Shown piece by piece: positions 14,891 to 23,358 of a DNA stretch of 64,000 bases. The notes beneath the pieces are model-generated. The model searched no databases. It was not told the DNA's origin and saw only the letters and a program-made list of their open reading frames with translations. The position numbers were made by a program, and so were the translations under genes. The DNA comes from Hymenobacter sp. DG25B (lineage in GTDB: Bacteria > Bacteroidota > Bacteroidia > Cytophagales > Hymenobacteraceae). The DNA lies in assembly GCF_000801315.1 (NCBI RefSeq), contig NZ_CP010054.1, positions 3,162,001 through 3,226,000 on the forward strand, given 5' to 3'. The first letter of the stretch is position 1, and each line of letters starts with the position of its first letter.

Positions 14891-15050
14891 AGGTGAAATT
14901 GTGAGGTGTGAAGTTGTGAATGGCTGGGTAGCAACGCGCATTCCCGTTAAGCAACCTCAGCAGTAAAGTAATACCTGAGCTTGTGCCTGTAAGCAATGCG
15001 GCAAATATCCGCTCTAAAACTCACAATTTCACAAACTCACTATTTCACTT
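14891..15050. repeat. Intergenic inverted repeat, GTGAAATAGTGAG family
   Basis: The left arm, about 14891-14923, is rich in GTGAAATTGTGAG units. The right arm, about 15016-15050, reads as the reverse complement family CTCACAATTTCAC and CTCACTATTTCAC. The element fills nearly all of the spacer between smpB and the NlpC gene and abuts the smpB TAA. A second copy type lies at 50392-50473. Confidence 0.7.
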
Positions 15051-15522
15051 AATAGTCCCGCAGGCGGTCCATTTCGCGCTTCTGGTCCTTGGCTTTCAGG
15101 TCTTCGCGCTTGTCGTAGAGCTTTTTGCCTTTGGCCAAGGCTATTTCCAGCTTGGCAAAGCCCCGATCGGTAACGAACAGGCGGATGGGAATAATGGTGA
15201 GGCCCTGCTCCTGACTTTTATCGGCCAGTTGGCGCAGCTCCCGCTTATTAAGCAGCAGCTTCCGCTCGCGCTTGGGCTCGTGGTTATTGTAAGTGCCCAG
15301 GGCGTACTGCGCAATGCTCAGATTGTGCACCCACAGGCTGCCATCGGAGTGAAAGGTGCAGAAACCGTCCTGCAGGTTCACGCTGCCGTCGCGGATGCTT
15401 TTAATTTCGGTGCCCTGCAGCATCATGCCCGCATCATACTTCACCAGAAACGCATATTCGTGGCTGGCACGGCGGTTCAGAATGCTGATGCGCTTGGGAG
15501 TATCGTCTTTTTGTTTTGCCAT
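15049..15522 (-). CDS. smpB: SsrA-binding protein
   Basis: SmpB binds tmRNA and delivers it to stalled ribosomes for trans-translation. The 157-residue protein matches the family along its length: ILNRRASHEYAFLVKYDAGM, LQGTEIKSIRDGSVNLQDGF, YNNHEPKRERKLLLNKREL and GLTIIPIRLFVTDRGFAKLE. The C-terminal basic tail KGKKLYDKREDLKAKDQKRE inserts into the mRNA channel in known structures. The tmRNA gene itself is not in this window. The stop codon TAA runs directly into an inverted repeat. It is 90 nt downstream of a thioesterase gene on the same strand. Confidence 0.96.
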   Translation of the reverse strand: MAKQKDDTPKRISILNRRASHEYAFLVKYDAGMMLQGTEIKSIRDGSVNLQDGFCTFHSDGSLWVHNLSIAQYALGTYNNHEPKRERKLLLNKRELRQLADKSQEQGLTIIPIRLFVTDRGFAKLEIALAKGKKLYDKREDLKAKDQKREMDRLRDY

Positions 15523-15612
15523 GAGGGGTTTGCCGCCGGTGGGCGGGTAATGCAGACTTCGCAGATTGGCCCGGTAAGGTTGCGCGGCCCGCAGAAAGAA
15601 CGGGAGAAACCG

Positions 15613-16017
15613 CTAATCCGCCGACTCGCGCAACAACGCAAAGCGGGCGGCCAGCCGGGCACCGTCTACAATGCGCTGGCCGGTGCGGCCGGTAGCCACC
15701 AGCCGCTCGCCTACGCGGGCTTCTACGTGGCAGGTCAGCTCCTGGCCTTCCAGATGCTCAAAAGTAGCCTGAAATTCCACGGTTTCGCCTTCAAAAGCCG
15801 GCGCGTGGTGCTTTATGTGGAGCATGGTGCCAATTCCTTCCTCGCCTTCTTCCAGCATTTCTTCCACAAACTGCCGGCTGCTCCACTCCAGGGCCTGCCC
15901 CAGCGCAAACGTGCTGAGCACGGCATGAATCAGCTTGCCATCCAGCATGGCAAAATCCGAAGGCTTTACCTGGATGGAATACGTGCGGACGTCGCCGGGG
16001 AGAAAGGGGTTTTTCAT
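15613..16017 (-). CDS. Hot-dog thioesterase, FlK-like
   Basis: The 134-residue protein starting at ATG 16017 (MKNPFLPGD) has the hot-dog thioesterase pattern. A helix region AVLSTFALGQALEWSSRQFVEEML is followed by strands around GIGTMLHIKHHAPAFEGETVEF, and the protein ends VATGRTGQRIVDGARLAARF. The GxGTxxxxxHxAPxxxGxxV core resembles the fluoroacetyl-CoA thioesterase family, in which His and Glu act in catalysis. The substrate is probably an acyl-CoA but is not predictable. A start further upstream (16074) would read through the repeat arm and was rejected. It lies downstream of tsaD on the same strand, separated only by a palindromic element. Confidence 0.8.
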   Translation of the reverse strand: MKNPFLPGDVRTYSIQVKPSDFAMLDGKLIHAVLSTFALGQALEWSSRQFVEEMLEEGEEGIGTMLHIKHHAPAFEGETVEFQATFEHLEGQELTCHVEARVGERLVATGRTGQRIVDGARLAARFALLRESAD

Positions 16018-16020
16018 TTC

Positions 16021-16090
16021 AGTTGCCAGTTGCGAGTTGTCAGTTTTATAAGTGTCTGTTGAACGAACTGTCAACCGACAACTGGCAACT
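16021..16090. repeat. Intergenic inverted repeat, AGTTGCCAGTTG family
   Basis: The arms 16021-16044 and 16067-16090 (24 nt, four mismatches) fill the whole spacer between the thioesterase ATG and the tsaD stop. On the minus strand the tsaD stop reads as TGAGTTGCCAGTTGTC, so the TGA is continuous with the arm. Same family as 17108-17200 and 21964-22045. Confidence 0.85.
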
Positions 16091-17100
16091 CAGGAGAGTT
16101 TCAACCGTGGGTCGGGGCTGGTGAGTTGGGTGGTGAAGTCGCCGGCCAGATACTGGAAATGGGCCGTCATGGCCACCATGCCGGCATTATCGGTGCAGTA
16201 CTGAAATTCCGGGATAAACACTTCCCAGCCCTGCGCCAGGGCTTCCTGCTGCAGGGCTTCGCGCAGGCCGGAGTTGGCCGCCACGCCCCCGGCCAGGGCA
16301 ATGTGTGTCAGGCCCTGGTCGTGGGCGGCGCGGCGCAGCTGGCGCAGCAGGGTTTGGATAATGGTGTGCTGAATGCTGGCACAGAGGTCAGCCTGGTTTT
16401 CCTGGATGAAGGCAGGATTTTGGGCAGTTTCCTTTTTCAGGAAGTACATCACCGCCGTTTTCAAGCCGCTGAAGCTGAAATCGTAGCCAGGCATGGCACC
16501 TACCGGGAAGGGGAAGCGCGTGGGGTTACCCTGCCGCGCCAGCTTATCCAGGTGGGGGCCGCCGGGATAAGGCAACCCCAACAGCTTGGCCGTTTTATCG
16601 AAGGCCTCGCCGGCGGCATCATCAATCGTCTGGCCGATGACCTGCATTTCCTGGGGGCTGCGCACCACTACTAACTGGGTGTGGCCGCCGCTTACCGTGA
16701 GGCACAGAAAGGGAAACGCAGGCCGGGGCTCCTGAATAAAGTGCGCCAGAATGTGAGCCCGCATGTGGTTCACGGCAATCAGCGGCTTATCAAGCCCCAG
16801 TGCCAGGCTTTTGGCAAACATGCTGCCGACCAGCAGGGAGCCCAGCAGGCCAGGCCCTTGAGTAAAGGCCACGGCATCCAGCTGGGTTTTGTGGATGCCG
16901 GCGCGCTGCAGTGCGGCTTCCACTACCGGAATAATATGCTGCTGGTGGGCGCGGGAAGCCAGCTCGGGCACTACGCCGCCATATTGCTCGTGCACTTGCT
17001 GGGTGGCTACCACGTTGGAGCGGATTTCGCCGCCCACCATCACGGCAGCCGAGGTATCGTCGCAGGACGATTCAATAGCCAGGATTACGGGTGCATTCAT
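16090..17100 (-). CDS. tsaD: tRNA N6-threonylcarbamoyladenosine transferase
   Basis: TsaD transfers the threonylcarbamoyl group to A37 of tRNAs that read ANN codons, working with TsaB and TsaE. The 336-residue length is typical. The metal-binding motif NHMRAH (His112 and His116) is present, as are the ASKHA-fold signatures AIESSCDDTSAAV, VVPELASRAHQQ, GPGLLGSLLVG, LTVSGGHTQLV, DDAAGEAFDKTAKLLGLPYPGG, and LAGGVAANSGLR near the C-terminus. It is an essential gene in most bacteria. It is divergent from tamB. The probable promoter at 17214-17221 lies beyond another repeat. Confidence 0.97.
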   Translation of the reverse strand: MNAPVILAIESSCDDTSAAVMVGGEIRSNVVATQQVHEQYGGVVPELASRAHQQHIIPVVEAALQRAGIHKTQLDAVAFTQGPGLLGSLLVGSMFAKSLALGLDKPLIAVNHMRAHILAHFIQEPRPAFPFLCLTVSGGHTQLVVVRSPQEMQVIGQTIDDAAGEAFDKTAKLLGLPYPGGPHLDKLARQGNPTRFPFPVGAMPGYDFSFSGLKTAVMYFLKKETAQNPAFIQENQADLCASIQHTIIQTLLRQLRRAAHDQGLTHIALAGGVAANSGLREALQQEALAQGWEVFIPEFQYCTDNAGMVAMTAHFQYLAGDFTTQLTSPDPRLKLS

Positions 17101-17107
17101 GTTTTTT

Positions 17108-17200
17108 CAGTTGCCGGTTGCCCGGGGCCGGTGGCCAGCGCACGGCTTCAGAAATTAATCCTGATCAGCCTGGCAACTGGAAACACGCTACGGGCAACTC
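17108..17200. repeat. Degenerate AGTTGCCGGTTG-family inverted repeat
   Basis: The left arm CAGTTGCCGGTTGCCCG (17108-17124) is matched by split reverse-complement pieces CTGGCAACTG (about 17170-17179) and CGGGCAACT (17191-17199). It lies in the tsaD leader, between its -7 box and start codon. Confidence 0.6.
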
Positions 17201-17213
17201 AATATGTTCCCTG

Positions 17214-17221
17214 CAAAGGTC
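17214..17221 (-). promoter_or_regulatory. -7-like box for tsaD
   Basis: The minus strand reads GACCTTTG, one base off TAnnTTTG, about 114 nt upstream of the tsaD ATG. For tamB on the plus strand the best candidate is TATCTTCG at 17352-17359. Confidence 0.4.
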
Positions 17222-17395
17222 GTTGTAAAAGCAGTATGCGCCTAACTGGCCTTGGTCAGGCAGGCTTCTTGTTTAACCTCAACAGCCCCGCGTACGTTTG
17301 GGGGCTGTGCCCGAAATACCTCATTGTAGGCAACGGTTGGGCCGAACCCTGTATCTTCGCTACTCCGCCACCCTCCCACTGCGTTTCTTCCACCT

Positions 17396-20300
17396 GTGCC
17401 ACGCTTCGTTGCCATCCTGCTCAAAACCCTGCTGGCACTGGTTGTGCTGCTGGCCGTGGTATTGGGTGGCACCCTAGTAGCCCTGCGGTTGCCGGGCGTG
17501 CAAACCCACCTGGCGCAGAAGGCGGCCACCATGCTTACCAAGCGCCTGGGCCATAAAGTAATGGTGGGCCGCGTAGATATCCGACCGTTTTCCCGGGTAT
17601 TATTAGAAGAAGTGCGGGTGCTGGACCGCCGCGGCAATGAGCTGTTCAACATTGGCCGGGCCGATGCCGACATCAAGCTGTTTTCGGTGTTCGACCCCAC
17701 CCATCTGCACGTGGGCAAGCTCACGCTGGAGGAGCCGCGCTTCGCCATGATTACCTACGCCAACCAGCCCGACAGCACCAACCTTTCGGAGTTTCTGGCC
17801 GCCGTGAAGCGCCTCATTGGCCCTACCGATACCACCAAAGTTTCCAAGCCCTTCGATTTTAAGATTGATGCCATTGGCTTGCGCAACGGCCGCTTTGTGC
17901 TGGACCGCCGCAACGTGGCCCGCGAGCCGTACTACGGCCGCACCATGGACTACGCCCACCTGCGCATCGACAGCATTTACGGCGACTTCAACGCCATTAA
18001 GCTGCGCGGTGATACTATAATGAGTGAGGTACGGGATTTGAAGGCCGTGGATACGCCCTCCCGCACCCGGCTGCAGAAGCTGAGCACCGACATGGTTTTC
18101 GCCCCCACATTCTGGGAGTTCGATAAAACCGACCTGCGCATAGGCCGCAGCCATTTGCAGCACTACGTCCGCTTCGACTACAAGCACTTCCTCAACTTCA
18201 CTGACTTCAACGACTCGGTGCGCGTCACGGCCCGCCTCTCCCCCACGCGCATCTACTCCGACGATATTGCCAAGTTTGCGCCCCAACCCGAAATCCGCGA
18301 CCTGCACGAAACCGTGCTGCTCTCGGGAGAGGCCAAGGGCTACGTGCACGATTTCCACACCAAAAACCTGGACGTGCGCTACGGCAAAAACACGCATGTG
18401 CTGGGTGATATTGGCGTGGAAGGCCTGCCCAACCTGAAGGAGAGCTTCGTGGATATGCGCCTGAAGCCTTCGGTTATCGATGGGCGCGATATTCGCCGCT
18501 ACATTCCGGACTCCGGCTGGCCGTATGTGCAGCGCCTGGGCACGGTGAAGCTCAAGGGCGAGTTCCAGGGCTTCTACAACGACTTTGTGGCCAACGGCGC
18601 TTTCCAGACCGCACTGGGCAACGTGGTGTCCGACGTCAACCTCAAGTTCAAGACCGACCCGCGCTACTCCAGCTACGAGGGCAACGTGAAAACCACGGGC
18701 TTCCAGCTGGGTAAGCTGCTGGGCGACGAAAGCACCGTGCGCGACATCACCATGAATGGCCGCGTGGAAGGCGTGGGCTTTACGCCGGAAGGCGCCCGCC
18801 TCACGGCCAAGGCCACCGTGCAAAGCATCTGGCTGCAGGGCTACCGCTACCGCAACATCGTCACCAACGGCCAGTTCCGGAAGCAGGCCTTTCAAGGCAA
18901 GCTTTCCATTGATGACCCCAACCTGCGCGCCACCGCCGACGGCAGCATCGACCTGAACAAGGCCCGGCAGGCCTTTGACCTGCGAGCCAAGGTGCAGCGC
19001 GCCAACCTGCGCGCCATTGGCCTCACCAAGCAGAACTTTACACTCTCTACCACCGCCGATGTCCGCTTTCAGGGCCTGAAGCTGGACAACCTACTGGGTA
19101 CTATTGTGCTGCGTGATTCGCGCCTGGGCTACAATGGCCGCGTGGTAGCTATTGATACGTTTGACGTTTTCTCCCGCCGCGACCCGGACGGGCAGCGCCG
19201 CCTGGCCATCCGCTCGGAACTGGCCGACCTCACGGCAGTGGGCAACTTCGACTTCACCCGCGTGCTGCGCGATGTGAACGTGCTGCTGGAAGAATATCGC
19301 CTCAACTTTGAGAGTGACGAAGCTGCCACGGCCGCCTACTACCGCCGCAAGCGCCGCCAGCCTACCCCCGATTATGCCATTCAGCTGAACCTGTATCTGA
19401 AGCACCCTAACCCGGCGCTGAAGGTATTTGTACCCGGCCTCACCCTCTCCGACTACTCCCGGGTTGACGGCTCCTTCCGTAACGGCAACACCTCCATTTT
19501 CTCGCTGGGCGGGCACTTTGATGCGCTGCAGTACGACAGCGTGCGGACGAAGAACACGGAATTCGACTTTACTACCTCCAAGCTGCCCTACCAGCCGGAA
19601 GTGCTGGCGCAGGCCAACATCACCTCCGAAAGTCAGCACCTGCCGGCTCTGGGCGCTACGGAGAATTTTTACGTGGAAGGCGTGTGGGACCAGGAGAAAA
19701 TTAACTTCTCTACCTCCCTGGCGCAGACCAATTCCACCAACCGTGCCCAGATTAACGGGGCCCTGTCCTTCCTGCCCGATGCCGTGCGCATTGTGTTCCG
19801 GCAGTCGGGCGTGAATTTGCTGGGGCGGGACTGGAGCATTGCGGCCGAAAACTCGGTGGTGATTTCCGGGGGTGGCAAGGAAATCGATATTCAGAACCTG
19901 AACCTGGCCAACGGCGAGCAAAGCGTAAACGCCCAAGGCCAGATTTCGCGCGACCCCACCAAGCTGCTGCGCCTGGCCGTGCAGAACTTTGAGCTGGGCA
20001 CGCTAAACTCCATCACCAAGCAAAACATTACGGGCCGCGTGAATGCCGTGGGCGATATGCGCGCCGTGTACGGCAACCTGGTAGCCAATGCCCGCCTGGA
20101 TGTTGATTCGCTGGTATTTGACAACGTGCTGATTGGGGACGTAGCCGGCGTGGCCGACTGGGACAACCCCTCCCAGCTACTACGCCTGAACGCCAATGTG
20201 CTGCGCGACGGCGCCCGCCTGGTAGCCCTGGCCGGCACCTACAAGCCCAGCGAGGAAATCAATCAGTTGAACGTGACGGCCGTGCTCGATAAGGCCCCCG

Positions 20301-21964
20301 TGAAGCTGGCTGAGCCGCTGCTCAATACCTTGTTCAGCAACATGGGCGGCACTGCCGATGGCACCCTGCGCCTGACCGGACGCCTGGCGGCACCCAATCT
20401 GGTGGGCTCTCTGGATGTAACGGATGGCCAGCTCACCTTCGATTACCTGGGCACTACTTACACCTTCTCCGACCGGATTCGGTTTGCCGAGGACCGGATA
20501 GCCTTCCGCAACATTCGGCTGCGCGACCCGCTGGGCAACTCCGGCACGCTGAACGGCAACATCTTTCACCGGGGCTTCCAGGATATGTCGTTGGCTTTGC
20601 ACGCCACCTTCCGCAAGCTGCAGGTGTTGAACACTACCCGCAAGGACAACGACCTGTACTTCGGCACCGCCTACGCTACCGGTGAAGCCCACATAACCGG
20701 CCCCACCGACGACCTGGTGGTGAACGTGACGGCCCGCAGCGAAGACGGCACCCGCTTCTCCCTGCCCCTGGACAACGCGGCCAAGGCCGAAAAAGCCAAC
20801 TACATCAAGTTTGTAAACCGCAACCTGCCCGATACGGCTACCGTGCAGGTGCCAGTAGCTACCACCGGCCAGGTAGACTTATCGGGGCTGCGGCTGAATT
20901 TCAACCTCGATATTACTCCAGACGCTTACATCGAAATTCTGCTGGATGAAAGCACCGGCGACGTAATTCGGGGCACGGCTGCCGGGCAGCTGCGCCTGAA
21001 TATTGATACCCGGGGCGAGTTCAACATGTTTGGGCAGGTGGAGATTGTGCGCGGCCTCTACAACTTTACCCTGCAGGGGCTGGTGAACAAGGAGTTTCAG
21101 GTGCGGCCGGGCGGCACCATCAGCTGGAACGGCAACCCCCTTGACGGGCAGCTGAACGTGACGGGCACCTACACCCAACGCACTTCCATTCAGCCCATTG
21201 TGGCCAATAGCAACGCCACCGTGCCCGTTACGGCCGTGATGAACCTGACCGGCCCGCTGCTGCTGCCCGTGATTCAGCTGAACCTGGAATTCAATGATAT
21301 TCCTTCCACGGCGGAAGGCGAAATCAACTCCTTTATTGCCTCCCTGCGCAACGATGAGCAGGAGCTGAACCGGCAGGTGTTTAGTCTGATTGTATTCCGG
21401 CAGCTGGCCTCGCCGGGGTCATTGGCTTCGGTTACCAAGTTTTCGGGGCAGGATAATGCGTTTGGCAACAGCCTGGGGCAGATTATTTCCACGCAGCTGG
21501 GTTTGCTCACCGCGCAGATTGACCCTAACCTGGAAATTGCCTTCAACATTAATGGCGTAACGCCGGAGGAGCTGCAGGCCCTGCAGGTGCGCCTGAGCTA
21601 CAACCTGATGGGTGGCCGCCTGCGCGTAACGCGGGAAGGCGGCTTCAGTAATTCCACCACTTCTACGCAAACCGGCCTCACTACCCAGTCGTCTCTGCTG
21701 GGTGATTTGAGCGTGGAATATTTCCTGCGCGAAGACGGGAAGCTGCGCGTGCGCCTGCGCTACGAAACCACCCCGCGCGACTTCAACCAGCTGAATACCT
21801 ATGCCAACCAGTCGCGGGCCGGGATAAGCGTGCTGCACACGGAGCAGTTTAACTCCCTGCACGAGCTTTTTGCCCGCAAGCGCCTAAACCGCCGCGACGA
21901 AGCCCGCCGCAAGGCCCGCGAGCAGCTGAACATCGACGACGACCCCCGAACCGTTATTAATTGA
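17396..21964 (+). CDS. tamB: Translocation and assembly module protein TamB (DUF490 family)
   Basis: TamB-type proteins are anchored in the inner membrane and span the periplasm as a long beta-groove. They are implicated in outer-membrane protein insertion and phospholipid transport. This 1522-residue protein starts at GTG 17396 (MPRFVAILLKTLL) with one N-terminal membrane helix (LLALVVLLAVVLGGTLVAL). It continues as a very long beta-rich region and ends in the conserved DUF490 domain: GQVEIVRGLYNFTLQGLVNKEF, RPGGTISWNGNPLDGQLNVTGTY, then DIPSTAEGEINSFIASLRNDEQELNRQ and SLIVFRQL. The C-terminus has LRVRLRYETTPRDFNQ. It leads a plus-strand run with ftsX and uppP, so it is probably expressed with envelope genes. 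Its TGA is the first three bases of a palindromic repeat. Confidence 0.92.
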   Translation: MPRFVAILLKTLLALVVLLAVVLGGTLVALRLPGVQTHLAQKAATMLTKRLGHKVMVGRVDIRPFSRVLLEEVRVLDRRGNELFNIGRADADIKLFSVFDPTHLHVGKLTLEEPRFAMITYANQPDSTNLSEFLAAVKRLIGPTDTTKVSKPFDFKIDAIGLRNGRFVLDRRNVAREPYYGRTMDYAHLRIDSIYGDFNAIKLRGDTIMSEVRDLKAVDTPSRTRLQKLSTDMVFAPTFWEFDKTDLRIGRSHLQHYVRFDYKHFLNFTDFNDSVRVTARLSPTRIYSDDIAKFAPQPEIRDLHETVLLSGEAKGYVHDFHTKNLDVRYGKNTHVLGDIGVEGLPNLKESFVDMRLKPSVIDGRDIRRYIPDSGWPYVQRLGTVKLKGEFQGFYNDFVANGAFQTALGNVVSDVNLKFKTDPRYSSYEGNVKTTGFQLGKLLGDESTVRDITMNGRVEGVGFTPEGARLTAKATVQSIWLQGYRYRNIVTNGQFRKQAFQGKLSIDDPNLRATADGSIDLNKARQAFDLRAKVQRANLRAIGLTKQNFTLSTTADVRFQGLKLDNLLGTIVLRDSRLGYNGRVVAIDTFDVFSRRDPDGQRRLAIRSELADLTAVGNFDFTRVLRDVNVLLEEYRLNFESDEAATAAYYRRKRRQPTPDYAIQLNLYLKHPNPALKVFVPGLTLSDYSRVDGSFRNGNTSIFSLGGHFDALQYDSVRTKNTEFDFTTSKLPYQPEVLAQANITSESQHLPALGATENFYVEGVWDQEKINFSTSLAQTNSTNRAQINGALSFLPDAVRIVFRQSGVNLLGRDWSIAAENSVVISGGGKEIDIQNLNLANGEQSVNAQGQISRDPTKLLRLAVQNFELGTLNSITKQNITGRVNAVGDMRAVYGNLVANARLDVDSLVFDNVLIGDVAGVADWDNPSQLLRLNANVLRDGARLVALAGTYKPSEEINQLNVTAVLDKAPVKLAEPLLNTLFSNMGGTADGTLRLTGRLAAPNLVGSLDVTDGQLTFDYLGTTYTFSDRIRFAEDRIAFRNIRLRDPLGNSGTLNGNIFHRGFQDMSLALHATFRKLQVLNTTRKDNDLYFGTAYATGEAHITGPTDDLVVNVTARSEDGTRFSLPLDNAAKAEKANYIKFVNRNLPDTATVQVPVATTGQVDLSGLRLNFNLDITPDAYIEILLDESTGDVIRGTAAGQLRLNIDTRGEFNMFGQVEIVRGLYNFTLQGLVNKEFQVRPGGTISWNGNPLDGQLNVTGTYTQRTSIQPIVANSNATVPVTAVMNLTGPLLLPVIQLNLEFNDIPSTAEGEINSFIASLRNDEQELNRQVFSLIVFRQLASPGSLASVTKFSGQDNAFGNSLGQIISTQLGLLTAQIDPNLEIAFNINGVTPEELQALQVRLSYNLMGGRLRVTREGGFSNSTTSTQTGLTTQSSLLGDLSVEYFLREDGKLRVRLRYETTPRDFNQLNTYANQSRAGISVLHTEQFNSLHELFARKRLNRRDEARRKAREQLNIDDDPRTVIN

Positions 21965-22045
21965 GTTACCAGTTGTGAGTTGCCGGTTGCCAGAACTTGT
22001 TGAAACCAGGAAAAACTGACAACCGGCAACTCACAACTGGCAACT
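21964..22045. repeat. Intergenic inverted repeat, AGTTGCCAGTTG family
   Basis: The arms 21964-21993 and 22016-22045 (30 nt) pair with two mismatches around a 22-nt loop. The left arm starts at the last base of the tamB stop: TGAGTTACCAGTTGTGAG, the same junction as at tsaD. The right arm ends just before the ftsX promoter box. Confidence 0.88.
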
Positions 22046-22051
22046 GAAAGC

Positions 22052-22059
22052 TACCTTTG
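22052..22059 (+). promoter_or_regulatory. -7 box for ftsX
   Basis: TACCTTTG lies seven bases before ATG 22066, directly after the repeat arm. A transcript from here would be nearly leaderless. No -33 element is evident because the repeat occupies that position. Confidence 0.5.
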
Positions 22060-22065
22060 CCCCCT

Positions 22066-22959
22066 ATGCCTCCAGCCCGTCCTACCCGTAAAAAGAAGCT
22101 TGGCAACTATCCGCACGCCATGGTAGTGTTCAGCATTACGCTGGCGCTGCTGGTTATTGGGCTGTTTGGGTTGCTGCTGCTCCACGCGCACAAGCTCTCG
22201 GAGGTAGTAAAGGAAAACATTGAAATGCAGGTGTATCTGGAGCGCGACCTGCCCGAGGCCCAGCTGCTGCGCCTGCAGCAAACGTTTTCCAGCAAGCCAT
22301 TTATAGCCTATCGCAATAACCAGCCGCAGGTGCGGTTTCTCTCCAAGGAAGAAGGGGCCCGCCAGTTTGTGGAGCAGACCGGCGAAGACTTTCAGCAGTT
22401 TCTGGGCGACAACCCCCTGCGCGACGCCTACATCCTGAAAATCAACCCCGAATACTCCGACACGCAGCATCTGCGCCAGGTGGAGCAGGAATTGAAAGCG
22501 GAAACCGGCGTATTTGAGGTGCAGTACGTGCAAAGCCTGATTACCTCCATTAATGAGAATGTGCGCAAGCTTAGCCTGATTCTGCTGGGTTTTGCGGCCG
22601 TGCTAACCTTTGTGGTAGTCGTACTCATCAACAATACTATTAAGCTGGCCCTGTTCTCGCAGCGCTTCCTGATCCGGAGCATGCAGCTGGTGGGGGCTAC
22701 TTCCTTCTTTATTCAGCGGCCCTTTTTGCGGCGGGCTACCTGGCAGGGCTTTGTGAGCGGGGTGCTGGCCGCGCTGCTGCTGCTGGTGCTCCTGCAATAC
22801 GCCTACCTGGAAATAGACGAGCTGCGCTTGCTGCGCGATGAGCGCCTGCTGGTGGTGCTGCTACTGATTCTGGTAGCACTGGGCAGCTTTATTGGCTTTA
22901 TCAGCTCCTACCGGGCCGTGCGCAAATACCTGGGCATGTCTTTGGATGAGCTGTATTAA
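22066..22959 (+). CDS. ftsX: Cell division protein FtsX
   Basis: FtsX is the membrane subunit of the FtsEX complex, which couples cytokinesis to activation of peptidoglycan hydrolases. The protein is about 297 residues from ATG 22066 (MPPARPTRKKKLGNY). It has a basic cytosolic start, a first membrane helix (VVFSITLALLVIGLFGLLLL) and an extracellular domain (NIEMQVYLERDLPEAQ to VQSLITSINENVRKL). Three C-terminal membrane helices follow (LSLILLGFAAVLTFVVVVLI; VSGVLAALLLLVLLQYAYL; LLVVLLLILVALGSFIGFIS), separated by FSQRFLIRSMQLVGATSFFIQRP-type FtsX signatures. No ftsE is adjacent, which is common in this phylum. The order ftsX-DUF3098-uppP-truB-ribF is a familiar Bacteroidota arrangement. Confidence 0.95.
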   Translation: MPPARPTRKKKLGNYPHAMVVFSITLALLVIGLFGLLLLHAHKLSEVVKENIEMQVYLERDLPEAQLLRLQQTFSSKPFIAYRNNQPQVRFLSKEEGARQFVEQTGEDFQQFLGDNPLRDAYILKINPEYSDTQHLRQVEQELKAETGVFEVQYVQSLITSINENVRKLSLILLGFAAVLTFVVVVLINNTIKLALFSQRFLIRSMQLVGATSFFIQRPFLRRATWQGFVSGVLAALLLLVLLQYAYLEIDELRLLRDERLLVVLLLILVALGSFIGFISSYRAVRKYLGMSLDELY

Positions 22960-22969
22960 TCCTTGACCC

Positions 22970-23044
22970 GTTAGCTATTGGCTGTTAGCTGCTGGCTTTT
23001 CATCCTTTTGCAGGCTGCTGACCAATAACCAACTACAACTAACC
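22970..23044. repeat. Intergenic inverted repeat, GTTAGCTATTGGCTG family
   Basis: Left arm around 22970-22996 (GTTAGCTATTGGCTGTTAGC) and right arm around 23014-23044 (ACCAATAACCAACTACAACT) are imperfect reverse complements. The element fills most of the ftsX-DUF3098 spacer and begins about 10 nt after the ftsX stop. Confidence 0.6.
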
Positions 23045-23052
23045 AAAACACA

Positions 23053-23358
23053 ATGGCTGCTACTAAATTCGCCTTTGGGCGGCGTAACTACCGATTGATG
23101 CTGCTGGGCGTGGCCCTGCTGGCCGCTGGCTTTATCACCATGACGCTGGACACGGCCGACTACGGTGAAGGCTTCCTGGGCATTACGCTGGGCCCGCTGC
23201 TGCTGGTAGCCGGTTTTGTGGTGGAGTTCTTCGCCATTATGGCTAAATCCGGCGACGAGCCGGTAGCCGAAACGACTACCACTACAGCCACTACTGTTGA
23301 CCAATTTCAGCCGGTGCCGCCTACGGCGGCCCCGCGCCCTACTTACAAGCGTTCCTAA
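23053..23358 (+). CDS. DUF3098 small membrane protein
   Basis: The 101-residue protein has two predicted membrane helices (RLMLLGVALLAAGFITMTLD and FLGITLGPLLLVAGFVVEFF), preceded by FAFGRRNY and followed by a Thr/Pro-rich cytosolic tail. This is the DUF3098 pattern, found almost always between ftsX and uppP in Bacteroidota. Its function is unknown. Its fixed position suggests a role in division or undecaprenyl phosphate recycling, but that is inference. Its stop codon is immediately followed by the uppP ATG, so the two are translated from one message. Confidence 0.88.
   Translation: MAATKFAFGRRNYRLMLLGVALLAAGFITMTLDTADYGEGFLGITLGPLLLVAGFVVEFFAIMAKSGDEPVAETTTTTATTVDQFQPVPPTAAPRPTYKRS

Noticed and set aside
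17603..18895. Open frame of 430 codons on the minus strand inside tamB
   Set aside because: Mirror of the tamB coding frame; His/Val/Ala-rich composition typical of shadow frames.
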